Shown here piece by piece: positions 8,244 to 17,757 of a DNA stretch of 64,000 nucleotides (the first letter of the stretch is position 1; each line of letters opens with the position of its first letter). The translations under genes were made by a program, and so were the position numbers. The notes below the pieces were generated by a model that was not told the origin of the DNA, searched no databases, and saw nothing but the letters and a program-made list of their open reading frames with translations. Source of the DNA: Methanococcus vannielii SB (GTDB lineage: Archaea; AGJL01; Methanococci; Methanococcales; Methanococcaceae); contig NC_009634.1 of NCBI RefSeq assembly GCF_000017165.1, positions 124,001 through 188,000 of the forward strand, given 5' to 3'.

Positions 8244-8531
8244 TACATCAAACCTAGACAAGGTACCGCTTTTTTCCATACGTATTAAATTTTTTATTTT
8301 AATGTTGAACTTTAGAATATTGCCGGTAATTTATATGGTAAATTTGCATATGTAATTAGATCGGCAAATTAATCAGATGCTTATCGATCCCATTTTTTAT
8401 AATTTATCAATAACACGTCAAATTTCATTTTTTTGCTTTAGATTATTTTTCGACTTTAAAATTATACCTAGATCGGGATTTTGGGAATATATTAACAAAA
8501 AATTTTTAAAAACGTAATTGAGGGGTAATTT

Positions 8532-9146
8532 ATGGTAAATTTTGCAACACATGGGTGGGTAAACGGACATTTTTGTTCTACAATTTTTTACTACTACCCA
8601 ATAAGATCATTTTCAAATACTAATGAATTAAATTCAAAAATAAGAAATAAAATATATGATTTTAAAGAGGGTCGTAATCCAAACGAAATTGGTGAACTTG
8701 TGTCAAGCGCATTAATTAGTACGTTTGGAAAAGATAAGTTAAGAAATTGTACTTTTGTTACGGTTCCTGCATCATCCGTATTGAGGACAGAAAAAAGATG
8801 TAAATCATTTTCTAAGATAGTTTCTTCAATTACTGGAATGGAAAATGGATATAATTTTGTAAAACGGTGTAAGGACTCAAAACCAAAACATATTACAGGA
8901 TGCGAATCAGAAAATTATTATTCATTGTTCATTGAAAAGAACTTAGTTATGAATAAACGAATAATTCTTTTCGATGATATAATTACATCAGGGAAAACTA
9001 TTGATTTTATTTCTAAACGTTTAAAATGGTACTGTAAAAGCGTTGATGTAGTTGGTTTGGGAAAAACCGTTTCAAGAGGTAGTAATGAATACCTAAATCA
9101 GAACTGCTTGGGCAACGCATTAGTGAGGGCAAAATATGGTTTATGA
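8532..9146 (+). CDS. ComF-like phosphoribosyltransferase paralogue C, coupled to dprA
   Basis: The 204-residue protein has an intact PRPP loop, RIILFDDIITSGKTIDF (about residues 144-160), and the upstream CTFVTVPASSVLRTEKR strand shared with copy B. ATG at 8532 follows GAGGGGT. Its stop codon (9144-9146) overlaps the dprA start at 9136 by 11 bases, so translation is coupled and the two products probably act together. In bacteria ComF-type proteins and DprA both serve natural transformation, and pairs of this kind have also been proposed in surveys of immune systems. Copy C is the best preserved of the three and probably the functional partner of DprA. Confidence 0.82.
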   Translation: MVNFATHGWVNGHFCSTIFYYYPIRSFSNTNELNSKIRNKIYDFKEGRNPNEIGELVSSALISTFGKDKLRNCTFVTVPASSVLRTEKRCKSFSKIVSSITGMENGYNFVKRCKDSKPKHITGCESENYYSLFIEKNLVMNKRIILFDDIITSGKTIDFISKRLKWYCKSVDVVGLGKTVSRGSNEYLNQNCLGNALVRAKYGL

Positions 9147-10194
9147 TTTAATCGAATATATCGTTTTTTCAATAATATATTCTGAAATTGAAAAGCGTGG
9201 AAAATACAGTATTCAAACGTATTCGGCTTCAGCCCTTCAAAACATGTTTAAAACGTCTCTTGAATCAAATACAAACATTTTTAAGTGTACTAATGAAGAA
9301 TTGGCCATTTTAATGGATAAAATAATGAATAATTTAAAAGAATCACAAAAATCGAAAGTTTTGGAAATTTATAGACTACTTGAAAATTCAAAAATTAAAA
9401 ATAAACTCTTTAAACGAGCGTTAGAAGAATATTCTATGTGTATTGAAAACAAAATCTCATTAATGCCATATGAATCTTTAAATTATCCTGAAAAATTAAG
9501 AAATATTAAAGATTCACCGTTTTTATTATACTACATCGGAAATTTCCCTGTTGAAAAAGATTTAGAAAAGTCCATTGCAATTGTTGGTTCAAGAGATTCT
9601 GTAAAATTATCAGAAGATATTTCGTACAATACTGCTTTTGAACTATCTAAATCAAAAATATGGAACATTAGTGGACTTGCACTTGGCATTGACTCTTTTG
9701 GACACTTGGGTTCAATCGATTCAGAGGGATATACTGGTGCAGTTTTAGGTCAGGGGCTTTTAGATCCGATTTTTCCAAAAGAAAATATGGAACTATCCGA
9801 AAAAATTTTGAAAATGGGCGGATTTTTGGTTTCAGAACTTCCACCATCAACTAAAATCGATGGAATTTTTTTAATATTAAGGGATAGACTTCAAAGTGCA
9901 TTGACTGACTCAGTATTTGTGGTTCAGACTGGAAAAAAAGGAGGAACGTTAAATACCGTTAATTATGCAGTTAATCAAAGTAAAACAGTATATGTTTTTG
10001 AACCTACGGAAATTTTAGATGGATTTGAAGGTAATTTAATACTTTTAAATAAATTAGAAATCCCTGAAAAATTTAAGGTTTCGAAAAAAAACATTGAAAA
10101 AATAAAATCGGTAAAAAATGTTTTAGAACTTAAAAAAGAAGTGGGTTTGGTATGTTTTAAGGTACAGATTACAATGGATGAATATTTTTGTTAA
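9136..10194 (+). CDS. dprA: DprA/Smf-family DNA-processing protein
   Basis: The C-terminal two thirds form the DprA Rossmann-like (SLOG) fold: SIAIVGSRDS (about residue 154), the conserved SGLALGIDSFGHLGSI, LVSELPPS, and the nucleotide-loop region GKKGGTLNTVNYAVNQ. About 130 N-terminal residues are helical and unlike the usual SAM-like domain. Known DprA proteins bind single-stranded DNA and load RecA; SLOG relatives also sense or cut nucleotides. ATG at 9136 overlaps the end of phosphoribosyltransferase C. The gene closes the island; a non-coding stretch follows. Confidence 0.85.
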   Translation: MVYDLIEYIVFSIIYSEIEKRGKYSIQTYSASALQNMFKTSLESNTNIFKCTNEELAILMDKIMNNLKESQKSKVLEIYRLLENSKIKNKLFKRALEEYSMCIENKISLMPYESLNYPEKLRNIKDSPFLLYYIGNFPVEKDLEKSIAIVGSRDSVKLSEDISYNTAFELSKSKIWNISGLALGIDSFGHLGSIDSEGYTGAVLGQGLLDPIFPKENMELSEKILKMGGFLVSELPPSTKIDGIFLILRDRLQSALTDSVFVVQTGKKGGTLNTVNYAVNQSKTVYVFEPTEILDGFEGNLILLNKLEIPEKFKVSKKNIEKIKSVKNVLELKKEVGLVCFKVQITMDEYFC

Positions 10195-10316
10195 AATTTA
10201 AAAAATACCGTTAATTATGAGCACATTTTATTTATCAGTTTGGATTATTTAAATTTAATGATCTTTAAAAAGTCAGTTTTTTGTAGCGTTTTCATATATA
10301 TTTTAGAGGTGATAAT

Positions 10317-10460
10317 TTGAAGTTATACCCGATTTAATTAATTTATTTAATATAAGGTATTTAATTTACAAGTCTTTTGCATCAAACTTATTGGAATTAG
10401 AAAAAAAGGTTAAAATACAGGATAGTTGGATTATTAAGTCCAACCAATGTTTAAAGTAAG
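10317..10460 (+). pseudogene. Possible remnant of a small gene downstream of dprA
   Basis: GAGGTGAT at 10306-10313 precedes TTG at 10317, a normal start for this genome, but that frame stops after six codons. Moving one frame gives an uninterrupted stretch (EVIPDLINLF ... SWIIKSNQCLK) ending at TAA 10458-10460, about 47 codons. This looks like a small gene with one frameshift near its start. The rest of the dprA to chlD gap (10195-10609) shows no other supported feature. Confidence 0.3.
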
Positions 10461-10609
10461 TAATAAAAAGGAGCTTGATTATATGTGATTTGTTGACATG
10501 CTTGGACTATTCAACTAGTATAATTGCAAAAAATATCTAATGAAGTATATATTATGCTTTCAGGAATTCCATTTAGAATAAAGTAAATAATAAAATCAAT
10601 AAAAAATAA

Positions 10610-11428
10610 TTAAATAGTTTCTACTTCTGCATTTGTAATTTCAGATATTTTATCTAAGTATGATATTGAAGGGTCAATTATACTTTTATTTCGGATATCA
10701 TATATTTTAAAAGAAATTTTCCGCTTTTGTATGGCTTTTGAAAGTTCTTCTATTTCATATTTTATATTTTCCTTAAGAGGCACGTTTGCTTTTCCATCGC
10801 TTATTAGTATAAATTCAACAGTGCACTTTTTATTTTTATCTTTAAACTGTTTAAATACTTTCAATGCAGTTTTCAGTGCTGCAGAAAGGGGTGTTTTACC
10901 ACCTGTTTTTAAAGAATTTAACTGGGCCTTAATTAAACTATATTTTTTTGTGAATGGCGATAAAACTAGAGCTTCACGTCCCCTAAATGTTACTACTGAT
11001 AAATATTCCCGTTTAACGTATGAATCATCAGTATATTTATCTACTATCCCTTTTGCAATACCTACTCTTTTTGAAATGCCCATGCTTCCACTTAAATCAA
11101 GTAAAATTACTGAAAGCTTTGGAATCCTATTTTTTCTAATTTTTACCTTATAATCACTTTCTAAAAGGGCATATCGGTTTTGATTTAAAATTGCACTATT
11201 TATTGTAGAAATTAGGTCTATATCTTCTAAGTGTTCTGGTTTTGATAGTTCTGCATATGCGACATGGTAACCTTTTTTAGAACCTACTTCGGATATCCTT
11301 ACTTTTTTAGAGCCATTATAGTTTTGAAAAGTGTTTTTTTCAACTTCTGATTTTTTTGAAACTATTTTTTTATCAAAATCTTCTATTTCGAAGTTTAATT
11401 CTTTAGATGAAGTTTCTTTTTCGCTCAA
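10610..11428 (-). CDS. ChlD/BchD-like von Willebrand A-domain chelatase subunit (reached by -1 frameshift)
   Basis: This part encodes a vWA domain with a MIDAS metal site: LLDLSGSMG, a TGGKTPLSAAL threonine loop and LISDGKANVP. In Mg/Co chelatases the D subunit joins this domain to the AAA+ ring that drives metal insertion. The nominal start is TTG at 11428 without a ribosome binding site, but the frame stays open upstream through an acidic/proline linker to the A9 tract at 11494-11502. A -1 shift there fuses it to the AAA+ domain to give 640 residues, the usual size of a fused ChlI-ChlD chain. Translation from TTG alone is the weaker alternative. Confidence 0.8.
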   Translation of the reverse strand: MSEKETSSKELNFEIEDFDKKIVSKKSEVEKNTFQNYNGSKKVRISEVGSKKGYHVAYAELSKPEHLEDIDLISTINSAILNQNRYALLESDYKVKIRKNRIPKLSVILLDLSGSMGISKRVGIAKGIVDKYTDDSYVKREYLSVVTFRGREALVLSPFTKKYSLIKAQLNSLKTGGKTPLSAALKTALKVFKQFKDKNKKCTVEFILISDGKANVPLKENIKYEIEELSKAIQKRKISFKIYDIRNKSIIDPSISYLDKISEITNAEVETI

Positions 11429-11460
11429 GCCATTATTTTTTTCACTATTGTTTTTACCAT

Positions 11461-12531
11461 CTAGTGGTGATGTCGTTTGTGGATTTGATTCCGTTTTTTT
11501 TTAGATTCTTCATCAATTTCTTCACTTTCTTCATTTTTCATAGATTCAGAAGGAGGATTCCCACCTCGATTAGATACCCTATGGGCCAGTGCAAGATCCA
11601 TGGCCGTTTTTAAATCTTCTAAAACGACTTCAAGTCTCCCATCAAGTGCTGCAATAGCTTTTGCAGTTTTTATTGTGGTTATTTCTGCACGATGTGTCTT
11701 TATACCTAAATGTATTATCGAATCAATTAATAATTTTAAAAGCTCTTCTGGAACTTTTACATCCTTTAATATCCTTTTTGCAGTCGTTATTGAATATGTT
11801 AGATTTTTTTCTATTTTTGAATATTTTTCATAAAATAAAACAGGGTCGTTTTGAAATTCTTCAACTCTTTTCAAAACTTCAAGTCTATCTTCTGCTTTGA
11901 AAAGTGATTCAATTTCCACATAAAGACCAAATCTATCTAAAAGTTGGGGCCTTAATTCCCCTTCTTCAGGGTTCATGCTTCCAACAAGTACGAACCTTGA
12001 AGGATGTTTAAACGACATTCCTTCCCGTTCTATGGTATTCCAGCCCATTGCTGCAGAATCAAGTAATATATCAATAACATAATCGTCAAGCAAATTAACT
12101 TCATCAATATATAAAATGTTTCTATTTGCATCTGCTAGGATTCCGGGTTGCAGTACTCTTTTTCCTTCATTTAGTGCTTTTTTAATATCTATTGTTCCAA
12201 TAAGCCTATCTACAGTTATACTTAAGGGTAGGTCGACTACTTTCATAGCTTTATCAATTACTTCAAATTTAGTTTCAGCTAATCCTTTGTAACAGTTATC
12301 ACACATTTCAAGGGAATTTCTAGGATTACAATTAAATGGACATTCTAAAACTATTTCATAATTTGGCAATATATAAGAGAGTGACCTTACAAGCGTTGAC
12401 TTTCCAGCACCTTTATCCCCAGTTAAAAGTACTCCACCAATAGATGGATCAACTGCGCAACAAGTTAATGCTTTCTTTGCTTTTTCTTGTCCCACAATAG
12501 CTCCAAATGGGTATATAAATTTCCTAGTCAT
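11461..12531 (-). CDS. ChlI/BchI-like AAA+ ATPase subunit of a metallochelatase
   Basis: The 356-residue zero-frame product is a MoxR/ChlI-type AAA+ ATPase: FGAIVGQEKAKKAL, Walker A GDKGAGKST, Walker B NILYIDEVNLLDD, and VLVGSMNPEEGELRPQLLDRF. It would form the ATP-driven ring that powers a CobN/ChlH-type chelatase. ATG at 12531 overlaps the cobN stop codon by 8 bases and follows AAGGTGAT, so it is coupled to cobN. The last residues (KKKRNQIHKRHHH) come right after the A9 tract. This tail looks like out-of-frame read-through of the linker and is consistent with two products from one gene. Confidence 0.88.
   Translation of the reverse strand: MTRKFIYPFGAIVGQEKAKKALTCCAVDPSIGGVLLTGDKGAGKSTLVRSLSYILPNYEIVLECPFNCNPRNSLEMCDNCYKGLAETKFEVIDKAMKVVDLPLSITVDRLIGTIDIKKALNEGKRVLQPGILADANRNILYIDEVNLLDDYVIDILLDSAAMGWNTIEREGMSFKHPSRFVLVGSMNPEEGELRPQLLDRFGLYVEIESLFKAEDRLEVLKRVEEFQNDPVLFYEKYSKIEKNLTYSITTAKRILKDVKVPEELLKLLIDSIIHLGIKTHRAEITTIKTAKAIAALDGRLEVVLEDLKTAMDLALAHRVSNRGGNPPSESMKNEESEEIDEESKKKRNQIHKRHHH
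11494..11502 (-). other. Slippery A9 tract, probable -1 frameshift site between ChlI and ChlD parts
   Basis: On the coding (minus) strand the sequence is TCT AAA AAA AAA CGG. Staying in frame gives the ChlI-like product ending at 11461. A -1 slip gives KKTESNPQTTSPLDG and continues, open, into the vWA domain. A run of nine A contains the classic A_AAA_AAA heptamer. Programmed -1 frameshifting that yields both small and medium cobaltochelatase subunits from one chlD-type gene has been described in bacteria, which fits. A mutation or sequencing error in the homopolymer is the alternative. Confidence 0.65.
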
Positions 12532-15500
12532 TTTTTATCACCTTACTGCTATTCCAAAGTTTTTCTAGCTGGGATAATGATTCATTCTGTGCATCTTCAT
12601 TAAATGAGCTAGTTATTATCTGTCCACCCTGTAATTCTGATTCTCCATCCATTAATTCCTCCAAATCCGCTTCCAAACTAGAATATGCTTCTTTAAGTTT
12701 TTCAACTGTTTCTTCATTTGCATTCCATAATCCACGTGTTGAAGCTTCAATTAACCTTCTTGCAATTTCTTCACATGCATAAATATTGTTTTCTTTGAAC
12801 CATTCTCTCATTTCTTCATCTAAAACATATTTTTCAGTTATTTCATCAAAAACCCAGTCATTAACCATCTTTGTAGTTGCAGACCACCCGTAAAGATGCT
12901 GAATTTTCTTTGAAAATTCGTTTGCGCCCCCATACCCATGGACTTTCATTTCAGTAACCCATTTAGGATTTAAAATTTTGGATCTTACAATACGCTCAAA
13001 TTCCTTTTCAACAGTTCTAACTTCGGAGTTTGAAAGGTCTTTGGTATCAACAATTACTAGATCAACATCAGAATCGCCTTTTAGTGTTGAAACAGTTGCG
13101 TACATTCCTCCTTGGTAACCGTAGTAACAACAACAGTTCGTAAGGTCGTGTTCATCACTTAAATGGTTAGTAGTTATAATGTCAACAGTTTTTAAATTAG
13201 AAATAAGTGCTTTTGGACTGTATTCGCCGTATGATTTTGACGTATACCGATATGAACTCCACTGCAGCCATACTTTACTTAAATCGTCATCCGAATTCCA
13301 TGCAGATGAATCAACCGCCAAATTTACGCCTGAACCATATGCGCCAGGTGCATTTGCCCATATTCTAGATTTTGCCTCATCTAACAAGTCTTCAGTTATA
13401 TTTTCCCCAAAGTTATTTATGTATTCTAAGTAATGTTTTTTTACGTAATTCATTTCAAGTGGCTCTTCAAGGCTTATTACTTTATTGACGGCATCATCAA
13501 TCATTTTAATGTAGTTTGGAAGAGTATCCCTAGTAATACCACTTATTCTGACGGTTGTATCTATTCTAGGTCGACCTAATTCATTTAATGGAATAACTTC
13601 AACATCTTTTACTGAACCATCCTTATTCCACACAGGTTTTACCCCCATTAAATAAAGGATTTGTGCAATCTGTTCTCCATCGGCCTTGTATGCATCCATA
13701 CTCATTAAAATCTGCCCAACATTTTCAGGGTATCTATCGTGATGTTTTAAGTGGTGTGAAATAAGTTTTTCTGCCGTTTTTACTCCAACTTTCCATGATG
13801 AAGGGGTTGGAAGTGCACTTGGGTCTATCGTATAAAAGTTACGGCCAGTTGGAAGTATTTCTATTTTTCCACGAGTTATGGATCCAGATGGCCCGGGAAG
13901 GATATAATTTGAATTAAATACATCTAATATCCCAGTATATTCTAAAACACACGACTTTATTTTTTTAGAAATTAATATCCCTGTTTCTATTGATTTTAAG
14001 GGTTCTCCATTACTTTTACTACAGTCCTTAAAAATTTGATTTTTAGCGACTTTTTCACTAATTATTTTTAAAATTTTGTTATCTTCAATATCTTCTTCCA
14101 TTAAACTTTCTTTTAAAGTATCTTTAGCTAATTTTGAAATTTCATTAAGTATTTCTTTTGCAGTTAGTCCATTTAAATAGATTTTTGAAGGATTATTTTT
14201 TAATTCGTCATAGTCAAATCCCACGTGTTCTGCAAAAACTCGATTTATTGATTTAAAATTATAATTATCATATTCCATCATTGTTAATACATATTCGGAA
14301 ATTTTTTCAGAGTTTGTTGTTGGATTTCCAAATATATGGAGCCCATTTTCCACTTGGGTTCCAGATATCATGTTTAGGTATCCGTGGAGTTCTTCGATAA
14401 CTTCATCAGATATTTTAGAAACTATTTTAATATTATTTTTTGTTGCCATATTCGTTATTTCTTCGAAGATTATTTCCATTTTTGTGCTGTCTTCTAATGA
14501 CTTTGCTTTCGAATATTCTGCAAGTAATTGTTCTAAATCACCTAAAATTTCAGGCATTGTCATTGGAGGATACATGTGGTCGATAATTGTTGCATAAGAT
14601 CTTCTTTTTGCCATTACTCCTTCCATGGGATTTGCTGAATTATAGATGTAAGCATGCGGAACGTTATCAATTGTAATTTCCGGCCAACATGAAGGAGAAA
14701 GTCCAACTCCTTTTCCAGGCCTAAATTCAAGGTAACCATGAGTTCCAAAGTGTAGTAAAATGTCAGAATCAAAAATTCTTGTCATCCACCGGTATGCTGC
14801 AAGCCACTGGTGCGGGGGCGTTATTAACTGATCATGTAATATTTTGCATGCTTTTCCATCACAAAAGGATCCTGCACATCCGGATTTTGGTTGCGGAGTT
14901 AACAGTATATTCCCAAACATAATTCCTGGAATTATGAATTTATTTTCATGAACCATTCCAATATACTCTCTTGAAACATTTTTAGAAAGTACGTCTTTTG
15001 GATCCATCCAATCATTAAACACTTTAGACCTAACTTTTTCAGGTAGCTCGTCAAGCCAGCTTTTATATGTATCATAATCTACAAATCCAACAGCCCCGCC
15101 TTTTTGAACAATTTCAGAACTTGAAGTCCACCTAAATTCATTAACTGCTTTTTTAGATAGCATTAAATCCATCAAATCCTGTCCCGTTTCAGGTATATAA
15201 TTTCCAACATTATATCCTTCTTCTTTTAATTTTTTAAGTAGTCTTACAATACTTTCAGGAACATCTAATCCAAAACCAACCGCAAGTGATGCTTCTGAAC
15301 CATGACACGGAGGATTAATTAATACTATTGAAATTTTCTTTTCGTAATTTGATTTTTTTGATAAGTTTACCCATTTTTTAATCCTGCTTGAAATATATTC
15401 TGAATGCTCTTTAAAGGGTTCATAATGTTTAACGCCATTTTCATCAAGGTTACTTCCAACTAAAAAAATAGGTTCGATAGTTCCATCTACTTCAGGCATT

Positions 15501-16399
15501 ACTACTTGATAAATTTGAGACATTGGATCTATCCCTTGAGGATTTTCTGCCCATTCTTCAATACTGGATCTAAATGAATGAATAATTTGTATTACTGGCA
15601 CATTTAGCTTTTTTAATAGTTCTACCCCTGAAACATCTTTAAATCTAATTTTTACATCTTCAATACCTGAAGAATGATCCAACATAAAAAAGAATGTTGA
15701 ATTAACTAATGCACTTATTATTGGATAACCTTCCCTAAAAAAATATTTTTGAATTGTTTCTTCAGCAGTTAATGAATCATATTCTTTAATTTTTAACCTA
15801 TTTGTAAAAACAGGAATTACGCCTAAACCCTGTTTTTCAATTGATTCAATTAATGAATGAATATGATCCATACTTTGACTTATCCAAAATGATCTGTGGA
15901 AAAGTATGCCTACAAAATCTTTTTCTGCCCCATATTCTTTCAAATAATCCCCTAAGTTTTCAAAAGTTCCGTGTTCATGATGCCATATTCCTTGCCAAAG
16001 GGTATTTTCGGGTTCATCTATATCTAAATTAAACCCTGTAAAATTTAATAGTAGTTTAACAAGTTGTTCAATGTTTTTTTGGCCGCCCATGCTGTAATAC
16101 ATCATCACTTTTGAAAATTGTGAATTTGCACCCCTTGAAAGCTGAACATTTGCTTCTGAACCTGAAATTACTATTTTTGCTTTTGATTTTTCAATAGCAT
16201 TTTTTAAGCTTTCGTCAATGGTTGAGGAATAAATAAATAAAACGTCAGAATCTTTAATAAAATCAATATTTAAATCTTGATTTTCACTATTTGCTAGTAA
16301 ACATTCAAAGGAATTATTAAATTGTAGTTTTTCAACCGCGTTTGAAAATTGAGGTAATGTTAGTGCGCCATAACCTAACAAAATAGATATTTTAGCCAT
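12524..16399 (-). CDS. cobN: CobN/ChlH-family metallochelatase large subunit
   Basis: The 1291-residue protein is a CobN/BchH-family large subunit, which binds the tetrapyrrole and catalyses metal insertion with an AAA+ ring. Typical blocks are LLHFGTHGYLEFRPGKGVGLS, YIYNSANPMEGVMAKRRSY, ILPTGRNFYTIDPSALPTPS and WLQWSSYRYTSKSYG. ATG at 16399 follows GAGGAATA. The chlI/chlD partner overlaps its 3' end. Methanogens are known to insert cobalt and nickel into sirohydrochlorin with small CbiX/CfbA-type chelatases, so this enzyme probably has another job. Its location beside an importer recalls HmuS, a CobN-like protein that removes iron from haem in Bacteroidetes. Corrinoid, haem or another tetrapyrrole are all possible substrates. 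Confidence 0.9.
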   Translation of the reverse strand: MAKISILLGYGALTLPQFSNAVEKLQFNNSFECLLANSENQDLNIDFIKDSDVLFIYSSTIDESLKNAIEKSKAKIVISGSEANVQLSRGANSQFSKVMMYYSMGGQKNIEQLVKLLLNFTGFNLDIDEPENTLWQGIWHHEHGTFENLGDYLKEYGAEKDFVGILFHRSFWISQSMDHIHSLIESIEKQGLGVIPVFTNRLKIKEYDSLTAEETIQKYFFREGYPIISALVNSTFFFMLDHSSGIEDVKIRFKDVSGVELLKKLNVPVIQIIHSFRSSIEEWAENPQGIDPMSQIYQVVMPEVDGTIEPIFLVGSNLDENGVKHYEPFKEHSEYISSRIKKWVNLSKKSNYEKKISIVLINPPCHGSEASLAVGFGLDVPESIVRLLKKLKEEGYNVGNYIPETGQDLMDLMLSKKAVNEFRWTSSSEIVQKGGAVGFVDYDTYKSWLDELPEKVRSKVFNDWMDPKDVLSKNVSREYIGMVHENKFIIPGIMFGNILLTPQPKSGCAGSFCDGKACKILHDQLITPPHQWLAAYRWMTRIFDSDILLHFGTHGYLEFRPGKGVGLSPSCWPEITIDNVPHAYIYNSANPMEGVMAKRRSYATIIDHMYPPMTMPEILGDLEQLLAEYSKAKSLEDSTKMEIIFEEITNMATKNNIKIVSKISDEVIEELHGYLNMISGTQVENGLHIFGNPTTNSEKISEYVLTMMEYDNYNFKSINRVFAEHVGFDYDELKNNPSKIYLNGLTAKEILNEISKLAKDTLKESLMEEDIEDNKILKIISEKVAKNQIFKDCSKSNGEPLKSIETGILISKKIKSCVLEYTGILDVFNSNYILPGPSGSITRGKIEILPTGRNFYTIDPSALPTPSSWKVGVKTAEKLISHHLKHHDRYPENVGQILMSMDAYKADGEQIAQILYLMGVKPVWNKDGSVKDVEVIPLNELGRPRIDTTVRISGITRDTLPNYIKMIDDAVNKVISLEEPLEMNYVKKHYLEYINNFGENITEDLLDEAKSRIWANAPGAYGSGVNLAVDSSAWNSDDDLSKVWLQWSSYRYTSKSYGEYSPKALISNLKTVDIITTNHLSDEHDLTNCCCYYGYQGGMYATVSTLKGDSDVDLVIVDTKDLSNSEVRTVEKEFERIVRSKILNPKWVTEMKVHGYGGANEFSKKIQHLYGWSATTKMVNDWVFDEITEKYVLDEEMREWFKENNIYACEEIARRLIEASTRGLWNANEETVEKLKEAYSSLEADLEELMDGESELQGGQIITSSFNEDAQNESLSQLEKLWNSSKVIKND

Positions 16400-16652
16400 T
16401 TTTTATTCCTCTTTTTTAGTTGAAGTTTTATAGTAACATATCTAAAAATTATATGAATTATTTTTTTTTAATATTAATAATACCATATTTTATTAAAATA
16501 TTTAAGATAATATAATAACATTAATAAATACTTACGTTTTAATATTATAATTTTTTTAAAAGTATTATGATATGCATATCTATAATACGTATATAATATT
16601 TTCGATTAATATGGGCAAAAAATATATTAAAAAATTTAAATTTTTAAGTCAA
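16400..16652 (-). promoter_or_regulatory. AT-rich promoter region of cobN with a GATATGCATATC palindrome
   Basis: The gap holds long AT tracts and no reading frame of note. A perfect 12-bp palindrome, GATATGCATATC, lies at 16569-16580, flanked by near-symmetrical tattat and ataata. It lies about 170 bases upstream of cobN and about 70 bases beyond the stop of the membrane-protein gene. It could be an operator, but distance from the start makes that uncertain. Confidence 0.35.
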
Positions 16653-17607
16653 TTATATCAAAAATATAATGGCACCGATTATTAAAATATCTAATAGTAA
16701 GGTAATTACTGCATTTATCATGACAATTTTAGTACCTAATTTTGGGCCAAATAGTGAAACATGTAACGGTAATGAATGTTTTGCATACCGTGTTGAAAGA
16801 GAAAGTACGTTTGCAAAAATCAGCCCAACAATTACTTCTTTAGAATTTAAAACCCCTTCTTTTAAAAGATTACTACTCATAATCATTGCAGCTTGTACGT
16901 TAAAAAGACAAGTCATTATTAAGATACCTACATTGGGGTCAAGATTAAAAAATCGTGTGAAAGGCGAAATTAATACTGATACATGATCAAAAACTCCGTT
17001 TTTTGAAAGAAAAATTACAATAAAGGTAGTAATTGCCATTAGTATAATAATCCTTTTTGAAACTTTTAATGTACTTTTTAACGATTTTTTTAAGTTATCG
17101 GATATTTTTGATACATTATCACTTTTTGGTTCAAAGTCTACTTTTTTAGACACCATTGATAGGTAAATAATGCCTATGATAGTTTTAATTAGTGCTACGC
17201 CTGATCTAATTAAAATATATACTACGCCAGTTAACCCGAGGAGTGGTATCGTTATAGGTATAAAAAACGTAAATGTATGTGAAAATATGGGATGGAAATG
17301 AATTTGCAAGAGAACTGCCTATTAATTCCTTTTCAGTTATCTTTTTTTCAGTATATCCTTCTGCAAGAATGGAATAACCCACCGTGGGGCTAAAAAAACA
17401 AGAAAGTATAGAATATAATGAAAGTTGGTTCATTTTTAATTTTTTTGTAACAGGATATAAAAAATTACTTAATTTTTTCATTACTCCTGAATTTATAAAA
17501 TAATTCATTATAAACATAGTAGTTATAATCAAAAAAGACATGTTTACTGTGAATTTAATTGATTCCAAAACTGAATCGATAATAAGTATATAATCTATAG
17601 TAATCAT
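16653..17607 (-). pseudogene. Gate-domain (nucleoside-recognition type) membrane protein, split by a frameshift
   Basis: Two overlapping frames together encode one membrane protein. The first runs from ATG 17607 (behind GGGTGA) to 17206; it carries a Gate-like block, FINSGVMKKLSNFLYPVTK and SPTVGYSILAEGY, and reads LANSFPSHIF before going out of frame. The second, down to 16653, resumes with IFSHTFTFFIPITIPLLG and holds a second Gate-like block. Removing one base near 17285-17300 joins them into about 317 residues with some eight membrane segments. Relatives are Gate-domain transporters related to FeoB and spore-maturation proteins. It lies between cobN and the ABC importer. A real mutation, a +1 recoding site or a sequencing error are all possible; alternatively two half-proteins are made. 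Confidence 0.65.
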
Positions 17608-17757
17608 TTGTTCACCCAATATACTATAAAATAATAAAAAAAATAATATCCTATTACTATTTAAAACAAACATGATAATTTATGATACATATATAACAAA
17701 TCTTAGTTTAAAATAATACTATCAAAAAGTTTTGAATGATTAAAGGATTGTGATAAA

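Noticed and set aside
8173-8355. 60-codon plus-strand frame overlapping the 158-residue gene
   Set aside because: It overlaps a better-supported gene and has no start signal.
10484-10519. ATG-TGA start behind GGAG, followed by a few open codons
   Set aside because: The second codon is a stop and the remainder is only ten codons; chance is the best explanation.
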